Shown here one piece after another: positions 16,293 to 24,028 of a stretch of 64,000 nucleotides of DNA. The stretch spans positions 1 to 64,000 of the forward strand of contig JANXYX010000050.1 of assembly GCA_025408425.1 (NCBI GenBank), given 5' to 3'. This DNA is from Granulicella sp. GTDB lineage: Bacteria > Acidobacteriota > Terriglobia > Terriglobales > Acidobacteriaceae. The position numbers and the translations under genes were made by a program. Within the stretch, counting starts at the first letter, position 1. Every line of letters starts with the position of its first letter. The notes beneath the pieces are model-generated. The model had not been told where the DNA came from and ran no database searches. It saw nothing but the letters and a program-made list of their open reading frames with translations.

Positions 16293-18596
16293 ATGCCAGC
16301 AGCCACTGACTTCAAGCCCTTCGTTCCCGCCACTGCCTCCCGCCCCGAACTCACCTACCGCGCCCTCATCCTCGGCGCCCTCTTCGGCGTCCTCTTCGGA
16401 GCAGTCACCGTCTACGTCGGCCTCCGCGCAGGTCTCACCGTAGCCGCGTCCATCCCCATCTCTGTCCTCTCCATCTCCATCCTCCGAGCCTTCGGCAAGG
16501 CCTCTATCCTCGAGAACAACATCGTCCAGTCCACCGGAAACGCCGGTCAATCCATCGCCTCCGGAGTCATCTTCACCCTTCCCGCCCTCATCTTTCTAGG
16601 CTTTGATTTGGAGGCTTCAAGAATCTTCGCCCTCGCCCTCTTCGGCGGATGGCTCGGCGTCCTCTTCATGATTCCTCTCCGCCGCCAGCTCATCGTCGAA
16701 GAGCACGGAACCCTCATCTACCCCGAAGGCACCGCCTGTGCCGACGTCCTCATCGCCGGCGAACGCGGCGGATCCTTCGCCTCCCGCGTCTTCCTCGGCC
16801 TCGGACTCGGCGGCCTCTACACCCTCTTCCAGAACGACAATCTCTTCGCCCTCTGGCCCTCCCAGCCCGACTACCAGCCCGACCTCGGCGTCCAGCACCT
16901 CCTCAAAGGCTCAGCCCTCCGTGCCGACTGCACTCCCGAGTACCTCGGCGTCGGCTACATCATCGGCATCCGCGTCGCCGCCATCATGCTCGCTGGCGGA
17001 GTCTTCTCCTGGCTCGTCCTCATGCCCGCCATCTACTTCTTCGGCTCCCACCTCGCCACTCCCCTCTACCCCGGAACCGTCCTCATCAAGGACATGTCCC
17101 CCTCCGACCTCTGGCGAACCTACGTCCGCCCCATGGGTGCCGGAGCAGTCGCCGCCGCCGGTCTCATCACCCTCCTCCGCACCCTCCCCACCATCGTCTC
17201 CGCCCTCACTCAGGGCTTCAAAAAAGTCGGCAATAAAATCACTGCCGCAGCCCCGTCCCGCATAGAGAGCGATCTCCCTCCCATCGTCGTCTTCGGCGGA
17301 TCCATCCTTCTCGTCCTGCTCATGTTCCTCTTCCTCCAGTTCAAACCCATCCCCGGAGCCCAGGTAGGCGCTCTCGCCAACTTCGCCGCCGCACTCCTCG
17401 TCGTCGTCTTCGGATTCCTCTTCGTCACCGTCTCCTCCCGCATCGTCGGTATCGTCGGCAGCTCCGCATCACCCGTCTCTGGTATGACCATCGCCACCCT
17501 CATGGCCACCGCCGCAATCTTCCTCGTCAAAGGCTGGACAGCTCCCGCCTTCGGTGCACTCGCCATCACCATCGGTGGAGTCGTCTGCATCGCCGCCTCC
17601 AACGCCGGAGACACCTCGCAAGACCTCAAAACCGGCTACCTCATCGGAGCCACCCCCTGGAAGCAGCAACTCGCCATCATGATCGGCGTCATCGTCTCCC
17701 TCTTCTCCATCGGAGCCACCCTCAACGCCATGAACAAGGGCCTCGAAACCTTCCAGCGCCTCCCCCACCCCATCGTCTTCTCCCTGGCCCAACTCCCCGA
17801 CGGCGTCCAAAACAACGGTCAATTCACCCGAGATCACCTCACCCTCACCGCCCACAACGCCGACAACCACTCCAAAGAAGAATTAAGTAACACCCGCAGT
17901 TACATCCTCCTCAACGTCATCGGCTCCACCACCCTCGACGACGGCAAGTACCTCTACAACCCCGCCACCCACCAGATCGAAGTCCAGTGGATCCAGGGCA
18001 TCGGCAGCGAGAAAGCAGCCGCCCCGCAAGGCCGCCTCATGGCCACCGTCATCAACGGAATCCTCTCCCGCAAACTCCCCTGGGCACTCGTCCTCCTCGG
18101 CGTAGCCGTCGTCATCGTCGTAGAACTCCTCGGCATCCGCTCCCTCACCTTCGCCGTAGGTGCCTACCTCTCCATCGCCACCACCCTCGCCATCTTCGTC
18201 GGCGGAGTCGTCCGCTGGATAGTAGACCGAGCCATGCTCCACCAACGCGCCAAAGAAGCCGCAGCAAAGCAAGCCGCCACCGCCAACCAGACATCGTCAT
18301 CCTTCGCCGAAGGCGGAGGACCTGCTTCTGCACTCCCCGCCGACGCCACCAACCTCACCCCGGACTCCGAAGAAGTCTCCCCCGGCTCCCTCTACGCCTC
18401 AGGCCTGATCGCCGCCGGAGGCATCGTAGGTCTCATAGGCGTCTGCATCAAACTCTACGAAGCCGCCACCGACCGCACAATCCCCCGCTTCTCAGACCAC
18501 AACCCCCTCCACCACGACTACATCAGCGTCCTGATGTTCGCCGCCCTGGCCTTCAGTCTCTACTACTTCGCCAGAAAACCCCTCGAAACTAAATAG
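16293..18596 (+). CDS. OPT-family oligopeptide transporter
   Basis: I chose the ATG at 16293 (protein MPAATDFKPF, 767 residues) because GGGAG lies upstream and the earlier frame lacks membrane character. About 14-16 membrane helices are visible. The signature region includes GLRAGLTVAASIPISVLSI, ENNIVQSTGNAGQSIASG and EGTACADVLIAGE. Members take up oligopeptides or metal chelates with protons. A hydrophilic loop near residues 665-690 contains TSSSFAEGGGPASALPAD, encoded by a dispersed repeat (18295-18332), so the element has been taken into the coding sequence without breaking the frame. No partner gene adjoins it. Confidence 0.93.
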   Translation: MPAATDFKPFVPATASRPELTYRALILGALFGVLFGAVTVYVGLRAGLTVAASIPISVLSISILRAFGKASILENNIVQSTGNAGQSIASGVIFTLPALIFLGFDLEASRIFALALFGGWLGVLFMIPLRRQLIVEEHGTLIYPEGTACADVLIAGERGGSFASRVFLGLGLGGLYTLFQNDNLFALWPSQPDYQPDLGVQHLLKGSALRADCTPEYLGVGYIIGIRVAAIMLAGGVFSWLVLMPAIYFFGSHLATPLYPGTVLIKDMSPSDLWRTYVRPMGAGAVAAAGLITLLRTLPTIVSALTQGFKKVGNKITAAAPSRIESDLPPIVVFGGSILLVLLMFLFLQFKPIPGAQVGALANFAAALLVVVFGFLFVTVSSRIVGIVGSSASPVSGMTIATLMATAAIFLVKGWTAPAFGALAITIGGVVCIAASNAGDTSQDLKTGYLIGATPWKQQLAIMIGVIVSLFSIGATLNAMNKGLETFQRLPHPIVFSLAQLPDGVQNNGQFTRDHLTLTAHNADNHSKEELSNTRSYILLNVIGSTTLDDGKYLYNPATHQIEVQWIQGIGSEKAAAPQGRLMATVINGILSRKLPWALVLLGVAVVIVVELLGIRSLTFAVGAYLSIATTLAIFVGGVVRWIVDRAMLHQRAKEAAAKQAATANQTSSSFAEGGGPASALPADATNLTPDSEEVSPGSLYASGLIAAGGIVGLIGVCIKLYEAATDRTIPRFSDHNPLHHDYISVLMFAALAFSLYYFARKPLETK
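18295..18332 (+). repeat. Dispersed repeat, family 2 copy 3, inside the OPT coding sequence
   Basis: The bases CGTCATCC, then GGCGGAGGACCTGCTTCTG, match the family-2 block at 4285-4320. The middle differs slightly (TTCGCCGAA instead of TGAGCGAA) and there is no hexamer tail. It is in frame and lies in a loop between membrane helices. Confidence 0.6.
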
Positions 18597-18607
18597 GTCG
18601 ATATGCC

Positions 18608-18664
18608 GGATGCCCCATTCATGCAGTCCCATCGCATGAGTGGGACATCGCGCAAAGCGCGACC
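18608..18664 (+). repeat. Double-hairpin dispersed repeat, copy C
   Basis: The first stem is CCCATTCATGC/GCATGAGTGGG around a nine-base loop; the second is TCGCGC/GCGCGA around AAA. It lies between the stop of the OPT gene and the convergent antitoxin gene, and could end transcription from both sides. Related copies are at 12278, 14074, 19334 and 40295. Confidence 0.8.
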
Positions 18665-18672
18665 ACCTTCCC

Positions 18673-18966
18673 TCAAGCAGCGTCCAAATCCACCCGTACA
18701 CGCCGCCCCAGCGCCGTAGCAATATTCACCAGAGCATCCAGCGAAAACCGCGATACTCTCCCTCGCAGCAGATCATTGATCCGAGGCTGCGTCACCCCAC
18801 ATCGCTTCGCCGCCTCCGTCTGAGTCCATCCGCTCTCCTTCACGATCCCTGCAATCGTATGCATCAACTCCGCCCGCACCCGCAGGTTCGCCGCCTCCTC
18901 CGGAGTATCCGCAATCGCATCCCAAACGCTCGCATACCGTTCAACCTTCTTCGCAGCCTTCTTCAT
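18673..18966 (-). CDS. XRE-family antitoxin of a type II toxin-antitoxin pair
   Basis: The 97-residue protein has a helix-turn-helix: ESGWTQTEAAKRCGVTQPRI followed by NDLLRGRVSRFSLDALVNIA. This matches XRE antitoxins that pair with Gp49/RelE-like toxins. It would bind the operator upstream of the toxin gene (19296-19317) and neutralise the toxin. The start ATG overlaps the toxin stop by four bases. Toxin-first order is usual for the HigBA type. Confidence 0.87.
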   Translation of the reverse strand: MKKAAKKVERYASVWDAIADTPEEAANLRVRAELMHTIAGIVKESGWTQTEAAKRCGVTQPRINDLLRGRVSRFSLDALVNIATALGRRVRVDLDAA

Positions 18967-19289
18967 CTCCGCTCCTTCATCAACTCCGTAAACCGAGCCT
19001 TCGCCTTATCGATGTCCCGCTGTGCCGTCGTCTGGGTCTTCTTCTGAAACGCGTGCAGTACATACACCGCATCCGCCAGCCTTGCCGTATAGATCACTCG
19101 GAACGTCCCCGACTCATCCCAGAGCCGTATCTCTTCGACTCCTTTGCCGATACTCGGCATCGGCTTGAAGTCCGTTGGCTTCATTCCACGTTGCACACGA
19201 TCAATCTGAAAGCCCGCATCCCGACGGGCCTCCTCCGAAAACTCTCGAATCGCCTTCAGTGAGTCGCCCAGAAACTCAACATCCTTCAT
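18963..19289 (-). CDS. RelE/Gp49-like toxin
   Basis: The 108-residue protein shows FLGDSLKAIREFSEEARRDAGFQI, then GVEEIRLWDESGTFRVIYTARLADAVYVLHAFQKK. This is the core of the phage-derived Gp49/HigB family (Pfam PF05973). The family is related to RelE and inhibits translation by cleaving mRNA at the ribosome. It is first in the two-gene unit and is followed by the antitoxin with an ATGA overlap. Both genes lie between two copies of a dispersed palindrome. Confidence 0.88.
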   Translation of the reverse strand: MKDVEFLGDSLKAIREFSEEARRDAGFQIDRVQRGMKPTDFKPMPSIGKGVEEIRLWDESGTFRVIYTARLADAVYVLHAFQKKTQTTAQRDIDKAKARFTELMKERR

Positions 19290-19295
19290 CCCGCA

Positions 19296-19317
19296 ATTAT
19301 ACTCATACCAGTATAAT
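19296..19317. promoter_or_regulatory. Palindromic operator of the toxin-antitoxin operon
   Basis: ATTATACT and AGTATAAT form a perfect inverted repeat with six bases between. It lies only seven bases upstream of the toxin start on the minus strand. TATAAT within it can serve as a -10 box, so antitoxin binding would block RNA polymerase. Confidence 0.65.
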
Positions 19318-19333
19318 CATATGCCCGGGTACC

Positions 19334-19390
19334 GGGTGCCCCATTCATGCAGCCTCATCGCATGAGTGGGACATCGCGCAAAGCGCGACC
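19334..19390 (+). repeat. Double-hairpin dispersed repeat, copy D
   Basis: This copy is almost identical to copy C (18608-18664), with GGGTGCC at the left edge and stems CCCATTCATGC/GCATGAGTGGG and TCGCGC/GCGCGA. It lies upstream of the toxin-antitoxin promoter, so the pair is bracketed by two copies in the same orientation. Confidence 0.8.
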
Positions 19391-19451
19391 GCCTTCCGTC
19401 AACCCCACCACCAACACAAAACAAACCGAACCAAGCTCGACCTCACGGAAG

Positions 19452-19471
19452 GGCACGGCTTCAGCCGTGCC
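19452..19471. repeat. Small palindrome upstream of the DUF2059 gene
   Basis: GGCACGGCT and AGCCGTGCC pair perfectly around TC. The same 'GGCTTCAGCC' centre occurs at 5118-5127. It is likely a short dispersed palindrome or transcription stop; the rest of 19391-19596 shows no gene. Confidence 0.5.
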
Positions 19472-19596
19472 AAAAGCCACCCCGCCGCAGGCGCTACCGC
19501 GCAGCCGAAGCGACCCATCTATCGCCCGTCGCCACAAATCCCCCCAAAACCCTACAATAAGAAGCCGCCACCACGCTCACCACCAAAGGAATCCAA

Positions 19597-20139
19597 ATGA
19601 CTCGCAAACTCCTCTCCCTTGCCGCCCTCCTCTGCTTCGTCCTACCCCTCGCCCACGCCGACGAAGCCAGCAAGCGCGCCAAAATCGATGAGATGTTCAC
19701 CGTCCTCAAGATGGACCGCACCATGAAGCAGCTTATGAACCAGGGCTTCAACCAGAGCCAGCAGATGGTCAAGAGCCTCACCGGCAACCAGCCCCTCTCC
19801 GCCGCCGACCAGAAACTCGTCGATGACTACCTCACCAAAAGCACCACCCTCATCACCGAATCCCTCAGCTGGGACAAGCTCAAACCCGCCTACATCGACC
19901 TCTACGCCGCCGCCTACTCCGAACAGGAAGTCGACGGAATCATCGCCTTCTATAAGTCCCCCATCGGTCAATCCGTGCTAACCAAGGGTCCGGAACTCAT
20001 CAGCAAGTCCAGCCAGATCGTCGGCGCCCGCGTGCAGGAACTCCAGCCCCACATGCGCGAACTCATGACCAACTTCAAGAACGACATAACCGCCGCGCAC
20101 GCTGACAAAACGACCCCGCCACCCACCCTCAAGCCCTAG
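19597..20139 (+). CDS. Secreted DUF2059 protein
   Basis: The 180-residue protein has a signal peptide (1-21, ending AHA-DEA). The helical body carries KRAKIDEMFTVLKMDRTMKQ and AYSEQEVDGIIAFYKSPIGQ. The second is the DUF2059 hallmark (helix ending FY.SP.G). The family is periplasmic and its function is not known. AAAGGA lies about eight bases before the ATG. It is monocistronic. Confidence 0.85.
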   Translation: MTRKLLSLAALLCFVLPLAHADEASKRAKIDEMFTVLKMDRTMKQLMNQGFNQSQQMVKSLTGNQPLSAADQKLVDDYLTKSTTLITESLSWDKLKPAYIDLYAAAYSEQEVDGIIAFYKSPIGQSVLTKGPELISKSSQIVGARVQELQPHMRELMTNFKNDITAAHADKTTPPPTLKP

Positions 20140-20310
20140 CCGGAGCCTCGAAACCCCAGCTCAAAAAAAATAGTGCCGTATTCAGCCCAAAAGCAGCATG
20201 TCAAGCCCCAAAAACACCTAACTACATGCAAACAAAGCACATAGAATGTGACTGGCAGTTAACGCCAATCCACTAAAATAGAACTAAGAGATCAAATCGA
20301 AGCTCCAGAA

Positions 20311-20340
20311 GATAGGCCCGGCCACCCAGCCGGGCCTATC
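20311..20340 (+). terminator. Strong hairpin in a 360-base intergenic stretch
   Basis: GATAGGCCCGGC and GCCGGGCCTATC pair perfectly around CACCCA, followed by TCCTTTGTTTCC. It lies 170 bases after the DUF2059 gene, so it may end a small RNA transcribed from within 20180-20310 rather than the gene itself. The remainder of 20140-20499 is AT-richer and holds no protein gene; a second G/C palindrome (GGGGGTACCCCC) is at 20451-20462. Confidence 0.5.
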
Positions 20341-20499
20341 TCCTTTGTTTCCTAATATTTGCCTGTAAATCCTTTGTTTAGAGCATTTTAGCAAGGGTCA
20401 ATTTTGGCATGTCATTGCATCAAAACAACTTAGCCTGGGGTACACCCCCAGGGGGTACCCCCCGAAAGCGCAAATGAAAAGCACAAATATCGCTAACAG

Positions 20500-21378
20500 C
20501 TACCGCCCGCCACCCTCCTGCCGCTTCAACTCCTTCTCAAACGCACCTTGCCGCTCCTCCACCGCAGCCTGGTAGCCCGCTGGATCGACAAAGACATTCC
20601 GCCCACCCTGCTTCATCGCCGCATACTTCTCCAACATCCCGAAGTACAGCCCATGCGCCCCCAGAAAGATGTCGCATGGCAGCCCCTTCAAGACGCGAAA
20701 CGTCGTCTCATAGTCCTTTGCGATCCCCGGATACGAAGCCGCCTGCCCCGGCCGCCCCACCAGCCGGAATCCCGGATTCACATTCCAGCTCCCCACAATC
20801 ACCGCCTCATAACGCTTCCCACCATCCATCACCTGCATCGTCCACGTCGTACATCCGCGCGTATGCCCGGGAGTCTTGTGCGCCACCAGCACCACCCCAC
20901 CCAGCCGCACCTCATCCCCATCATGCAGCACCCGATCCACCTTCGCTGCCGGATACCGATACTGCGCCTCCTTCCCATAGTGGAAGTCAGACTTCCCACC
21001 ACTCTCCACCACCGCCACATCCCCATCCATCACCATGTACCGGGCCCCGGTCAGCGCCTTCACCTTCGCGCTCCCCGCATCATGGTCCCAGTGCGCATGA
21101 CTGATCAGCAAAATCTTCACATCACTGAACTTGAATCCAAGGCTCTCCACACTCTTCTGGATCAGCGGCACTGAACTCTCCAGGCTGCTGTTGATCAGAA
21201 TGTCTCCCTCCGGCGTAGTCACCAGATACGACGCCAGGTCCTTACTCCCCACGTAATACAGGTTGTCCGCAATCCGAAACGCAGGAAACGGCGCTGTCCA
21301 AGCCGGATTGTCCTCCGCCACCGCACCGCCCACCATCCCCAGCACAACCAACAACACCGCAATCCTCATCCCACGCAT
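20500..21378 (-). CDS. Subclass B3 metallo-beta-lactamase
   Basis: The 292-residue protein has a signal peptide (about 1-21) and should act in the periplasm. Zinc ligands are His94, His96, Asp98 and His99 (HAHWDHDAG), His172 (TPGHTRG) and His242 (GAHGLYF). The GSWNVNPGFRLV stretch after the third ligand is characteristic of subclass B3. The family hydrolyses penicillins, cephalosporins and carbapenems with two zinc ions. There is no mobile-element context, so it looks like a resident soil gene. ATGs at 21378 and 21369 are both possible. Activity on a given drug cannot be judged from sequence. Confidence 0.88.
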   Translation of the reverse strand: MRGMRIAVLLVVLGMVGGAVAEDNPAWTAPFPAFRIADNLYYVGSKDLASYLVTTPEGDILINSSLESSVPLIQKSVESLGFKFSDVKILLISHAHWDHDAGSAKVKALTGARYMVMDGDVAVVESGGKSDFHYGKEAQYRYPAAKVDRVLHDGDEVRLGGVVLVAHKTPGHTRGCTTWTMQVMDGGKRYEAVIVGSWNVNPGFRLVGRPGQAASYPGIAKDYETTFRVLKGLPCDIFLGAHGLYFGMLEKYAAMKQGGRNVFVDPAGYQAAVEERQGAFEKELKRQEGGGR

Positions 21379-21477
21379 CGCTCACCAAACCTTTCCTAAT
21401 CAATTTACTGACTATCTCCACTTTTTTTTAGTCCATCACAACATCTGCTGCGTCAAATACCCTAAGTCCTCAAACAC

Positions 21478-21957
21478 ATGCCCACAGTTCTAGTTCTCTT
21501 CCAGTCCGACACCGAACTTACGGAGCAGCTCGCCCTCGCTGTCGCCGTCGGAGCAGTCGAGGCCGAAGCAGGCATCCGCCTCCGTCGTCTGGCCTCTCCA
21601 GACGCCGCAGAGATCGCCCACAGAGGCTACGGTCAGCTTCAGGAGGCAGACCTCCTCTGGGCAGACACCATCGCCATCGGCCTAGAGAGACACACACCAC
21701 GTCCCGGCGAACTCGACCCGCTCCTCCAGCAACTCTCCCAGCTCGGCCCAGCCAAGCTCACCGGCAAGCGAGCCTGGACCTTCAACCCCGCTGGCCTCGC
21801 CGCCTCTCCCTCACCGTCCCAGACCCTCATAGAGGCCGCCCTGGAGTTCGCCGGCATAACCCTGCTTCCCACCACCCCACTCGCCGCAGCCAACACCACC
21901 GACCTCACCACCCAGATGAACCTCGCCGGCCACCTCTCCGCCACTACTCTCCCCTAG
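21478..21957 (+). CDS. Flavodoxin/WrbA-fold-like protein
   Basis: The 159-residue cytosolic protein begins MPTVLVLFQSDTELTEQLALAVAVGA, then ADLLWADTIAIGLER. This resembles a WrbA/flavodoxin fold, where a loop after the first strand binds FMN phosphate and a second strand ends near Trp. The usual Gly-rich loops (TxTGNT, SPTRFG) are weak or changed, so FMN binding is uncertain. It precedes a MarR regulator and pirin, a set often linked to redox or quinone stress. Confidence 0.55.
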   Translation: MPTVLVLFQSDTELTEQLALAVAVGAVEAEAGIRLRRLASPDAAEIAHRGYGQLQEADLLWADTIAIGLERHTPRPGELDPLLQQLSQLGPAKLTGKRAWTFNPAGLAASPSPSQTLIEAALEFAGITLLPTTPLAAANTTDLTTQMNLAGHLSATTLP

Positions 21958-21975
21958 CGCAGCAATCACATTCCT

Positions 21976-22010
21976 GAATCTTATTTCGATGTCAAGATAT
22001 CTGATGTAGT
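21976..22010. promoter_or_regulatory. Possible MarR operator upstream of marR-like gene
   Basis: The segment TTTCGATGTCAAGATATC contains an imperfect inverted repeat, TTCGA...TCAAGA, of the kind bound by MarR proteins. It lies directly upstream of the MarR-family gene and would allow self-repression. Confidence 0.3.
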
Positions 22011-22027
22011 AGCAGTTGGAAACCACC

Positions 22028-22525
22028 ATGAGCAAGACAACCGACATCACGGCTCCCCGCCTTTGGCTTGTACTCGCCAGAGCCTACGGCTCCATCTCCT
22101 CCTATGTGGAGCGATGCGTCGCCGCGAGCGGCCTCATCCTCAGCGACTTCATGGTCCTCGAAGTCCTCCTCCACAAGGGGCCGCTCACCATGTCAGGCAT
22201 AGGCGACAAGGTCCTCCTGGCCAGTGCCTCAATGACCTCTGCCATCGACCGCCTGGAGAAACGCGGCCTTGTCCGCCGCAGATCCTGCAACTCCGATCGC
22301 CGTATCCGCCTGGTCGAACTGACTCCCGAAGGCACCAGGTTCATCTCGGAGGTCTACGCCCAACATGAAAAGGATCTTGAATTCATCACAAGAGAGCTCA
22401 CCTGCGAAGAGCGCAGAACGCTCCATGCCGCACTCAAGAAACTAGGGCTGGCCGCCAAGGCAGAAGTCCCGCCCCAGCACGAAGAAATATCTCTGCCGCC
22501 ACCCCGTTCCAGGAAACAGCAGTAA
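22028..22525 (+). CDS. MarR-family transcriptional regulator
   Basis: The 165-residue protein has the winged helix GPLTMSGIGDKVLLASASMT, then SAIDRLEKRGLVRRRSCNSDRR with the wing arginines. The start is the ATG at 22028; a TTG twelve bases earlier is less likely. Members repress operons for drug, phenolic or peroxide response and dissociate on ligand binding or Cys oxidation. Cys residues near the N-terminus (VERCVAASG) and after the recognition helix (RRSCNSD) could be redox sensors. It is followed after 20 bases by pirin, likely its target. Confidence 0.9.
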   Translation: MSKTTDITAPRLWLVLARAYGSISSYVERCVAASGLILSDFMVLEVLLHKGPLTMSGIGDKVLLASASMTSAIDRLEKRGLVRRRSCNSDRRIRLVELTPEGTRFISEVYAQHEKDLEFITRELTCEERRTLHAALKKLGLAAKAEVPPQHEEISLPPPRSRKQQ

Positions 22526-22545
22526 GCAGAAAGCGAGCAAATATC

Positions 22546-23250
22546 ATGCTGACCATTCGCAAAAGCGACGAAAGAGGCCATGCCGATCACGGATGGCTGA
22601 ACTCTCACCACACCTTCTCCTTCGCCAACTATCATGACCCCGCGCACATGGGATACCGTTCCCTCCGCGTCATCAATGAAGATCGCGTCGCCGAGGGCCG
22701 AGGCTTCGGCGCCCACGCTCACCGGGACATGGAGATCCTCAGCTACGTCCTCAAAGGCACCCTCGCCCACAAGGACAGCATGGGGCACGTCGAGCAGCTC
22801 GGCCCCAATGAGATCCAGAAGATGTCCGCCGGCAGCGGCGTCGTTCACAGCGAGTTCAACGGCTCCGACACTGAACCTGTACACTTCCTCCAGATATGGA
22901 TCGAGCCCAAAACCCGCGGCACGACTCCCAGCTACGAGCAGCTCAAGTTCGAGCCTGCAGAGAAGCTCAATCGCTTCAAGCTGCTCGCCTCCCCCAAGCC
23001 CGTAGCCGGTTCCGCGACCATCAATCAGGATGCCAATGTTGCTGTTGCGGAACTAACCCCCGGAACATCTCTCTCTTATGATCTAGGCGTCAGCCGTCAC
23101 GCGTGGCTCCATGTCATCCATGGAGACGTCACCGTCAACGGAACGCCGCTCACGACCGGAGACGCCATCGCTGCGGATAACGAGCAGCGACTCGATCTCA
23201 CCGCAAACGGTGCCTCCAATAGCGAAGTCATCCTCTTCGACCTCGCCTAA
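22546..23250 (+). CDS. Pirin-family protein (quercetin dioxygenase-like)
   Basis: The 234-residue bicupin has the pirin signature GFGAHAHRDMEILSYVLKG, with the metal-binding His-x-His and later Glu, and SGVVHSEFN. It is close in layout to the E. coli YhhW protein. Members can cleave quercetin or act as redox-sensitive cofactors. The gene probably shares a transcript with the MarR gene upstream and the YceI gene downstream. Confidence 0.9.
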   Translation: MLTIRKSDERGHADHGWLNSHHTFSFANYHDPAHMGYRSLRVINEDRVAEGRGFGAHAHRDMEILSYVLKGTLAHKDSMGHVEQLGPNEIQKMSAGSGVVHSEFNGSDTEPVHFLQIWIEPKTRGTTPSYEQLKFEPAEKLNRFKLLASPKPVAGSATINQDANVAVAELTPGTSLSYDLGVSRHAWLHVIHGDVTVNGTPLTTGDAIAADNEQRLDLTANGASNSEVILFDLA

Positions 23251-23312
23251 AGTTTTCGCCCTCGGCTAGATTTTCTCAACCTCAACCCACACCACACGCA
23301 AGGAGAAACAAT

Positions 23313-23894
23313 ATGAACCGTCGCATCTTCTCATCGGCCCTCGTAGCCGCTCTGCTCTTCACAGGCGTACAAGCTTTCGCACAGGCCTCCTCCTGGACCA
23401 TCGACACGAACCACTCTCAGGCGAACTTCCAGGTCCGTCACTTGGGCATCAGCAATGTTCGCGGCAAAATCAGCGGCGTCAAGGGCACCATCGTCTGGGA
23501 TGAGGCGAACATGAGCAAGTCCAGCGTTGAAGCCACCCTCGACGCCACCTCCGTCAACACCGGGACCGAACCCCGCGACAAGCACCTCAGGTCTGCGGAC
23601 TTCTTCAACGTCGAGAAGTTCCCCACCATCACCTTCAAATCAACTGCTATTACCCTCGCCAACGGAAAGCTGCAGGTCGTCGGGGATCTTACTATCGCCG
23701 GTATTACCAAGAGCGTTACTCTCGACGTCGATGGCCCCACACCCCCGCAGAAGGGCAATGGCGGCAAGCTCGTCATCGGCCTCTCGGTCAGCGGAACCAT
23801 CAAGCGGACTGACTTCAACTTCGGTTCCAAGTTCCCGTCCGCAATGATAAGCGACGACGTCAAGTTCACCATCGACGTCGAAGCAGGCAAGTAA
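23313..23894 (+). CDS. YceI-family periplasmic lipid-binding protein
   Basis: The 193-residue protein has a signal peptide (1-24, ending AFA-QAS). The lipocalin-like YceI fold shows SWTIDTNHSQANFQVRHLGI, VEATLDATSVNTGTEPRDKH and DFFNVEKFPTITFKS. The family binds isoprenoids such as polyprenyl quinones in the periplasm. AAGGAGA lies eight bases before the ATG. It ends the marR-pirin-yceI run, which a terminator closes. Confidence 0.93.
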   Translation: MNRRIFSSALVAALLFTGVQAFAQASSWTIDTNHSQANFQVRHLGISNVRGKISGVKGTIVWDEANMSKSSVEATLDATSVNTGTEPRDKHLRSADFFNVEKFPTITFKSTAITLANGKLQVVGDLTIAGITKSVTLDVDGPTPPQKGNGGKLVIGLSVSGTIKRTDFNFGSKFPSAMISDDVKFTIDVEAGK

Positions 23895-23935
23895 ACTTCT
23901 ACGCCGCGACCTCGGTTCGAACCAGCGCCACCAAG

Positions 23936-23975
23936 AAGCTGATCCTGCGTGATTCATCGCGTGGGATCAGCTTTT
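23936..23975 (+). terminator. Intrinsic terminator after yceI
   Basis: AAGCTGATCC (23936-23945) pairs with GGATCAGCTT (23964-23973), followed by TT. It lies 42 bases after the YceI stop and just before the glucosidase gene. Confidence 0.75.
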
Positions 23976-24028
23976 GATCCTTGAACCACTCCCCTGCAGC
24001 GAAGCCGCTATTGACCGAGATATCTTCC

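Noticed and set aside
20451-20462. GGGGGTACCCCC palindrome as an operator
   Set aside because: It sits between the DUF2059 gene and the convergent lactamase end, where no promoter is needed, and is flanked by more G/C runs.
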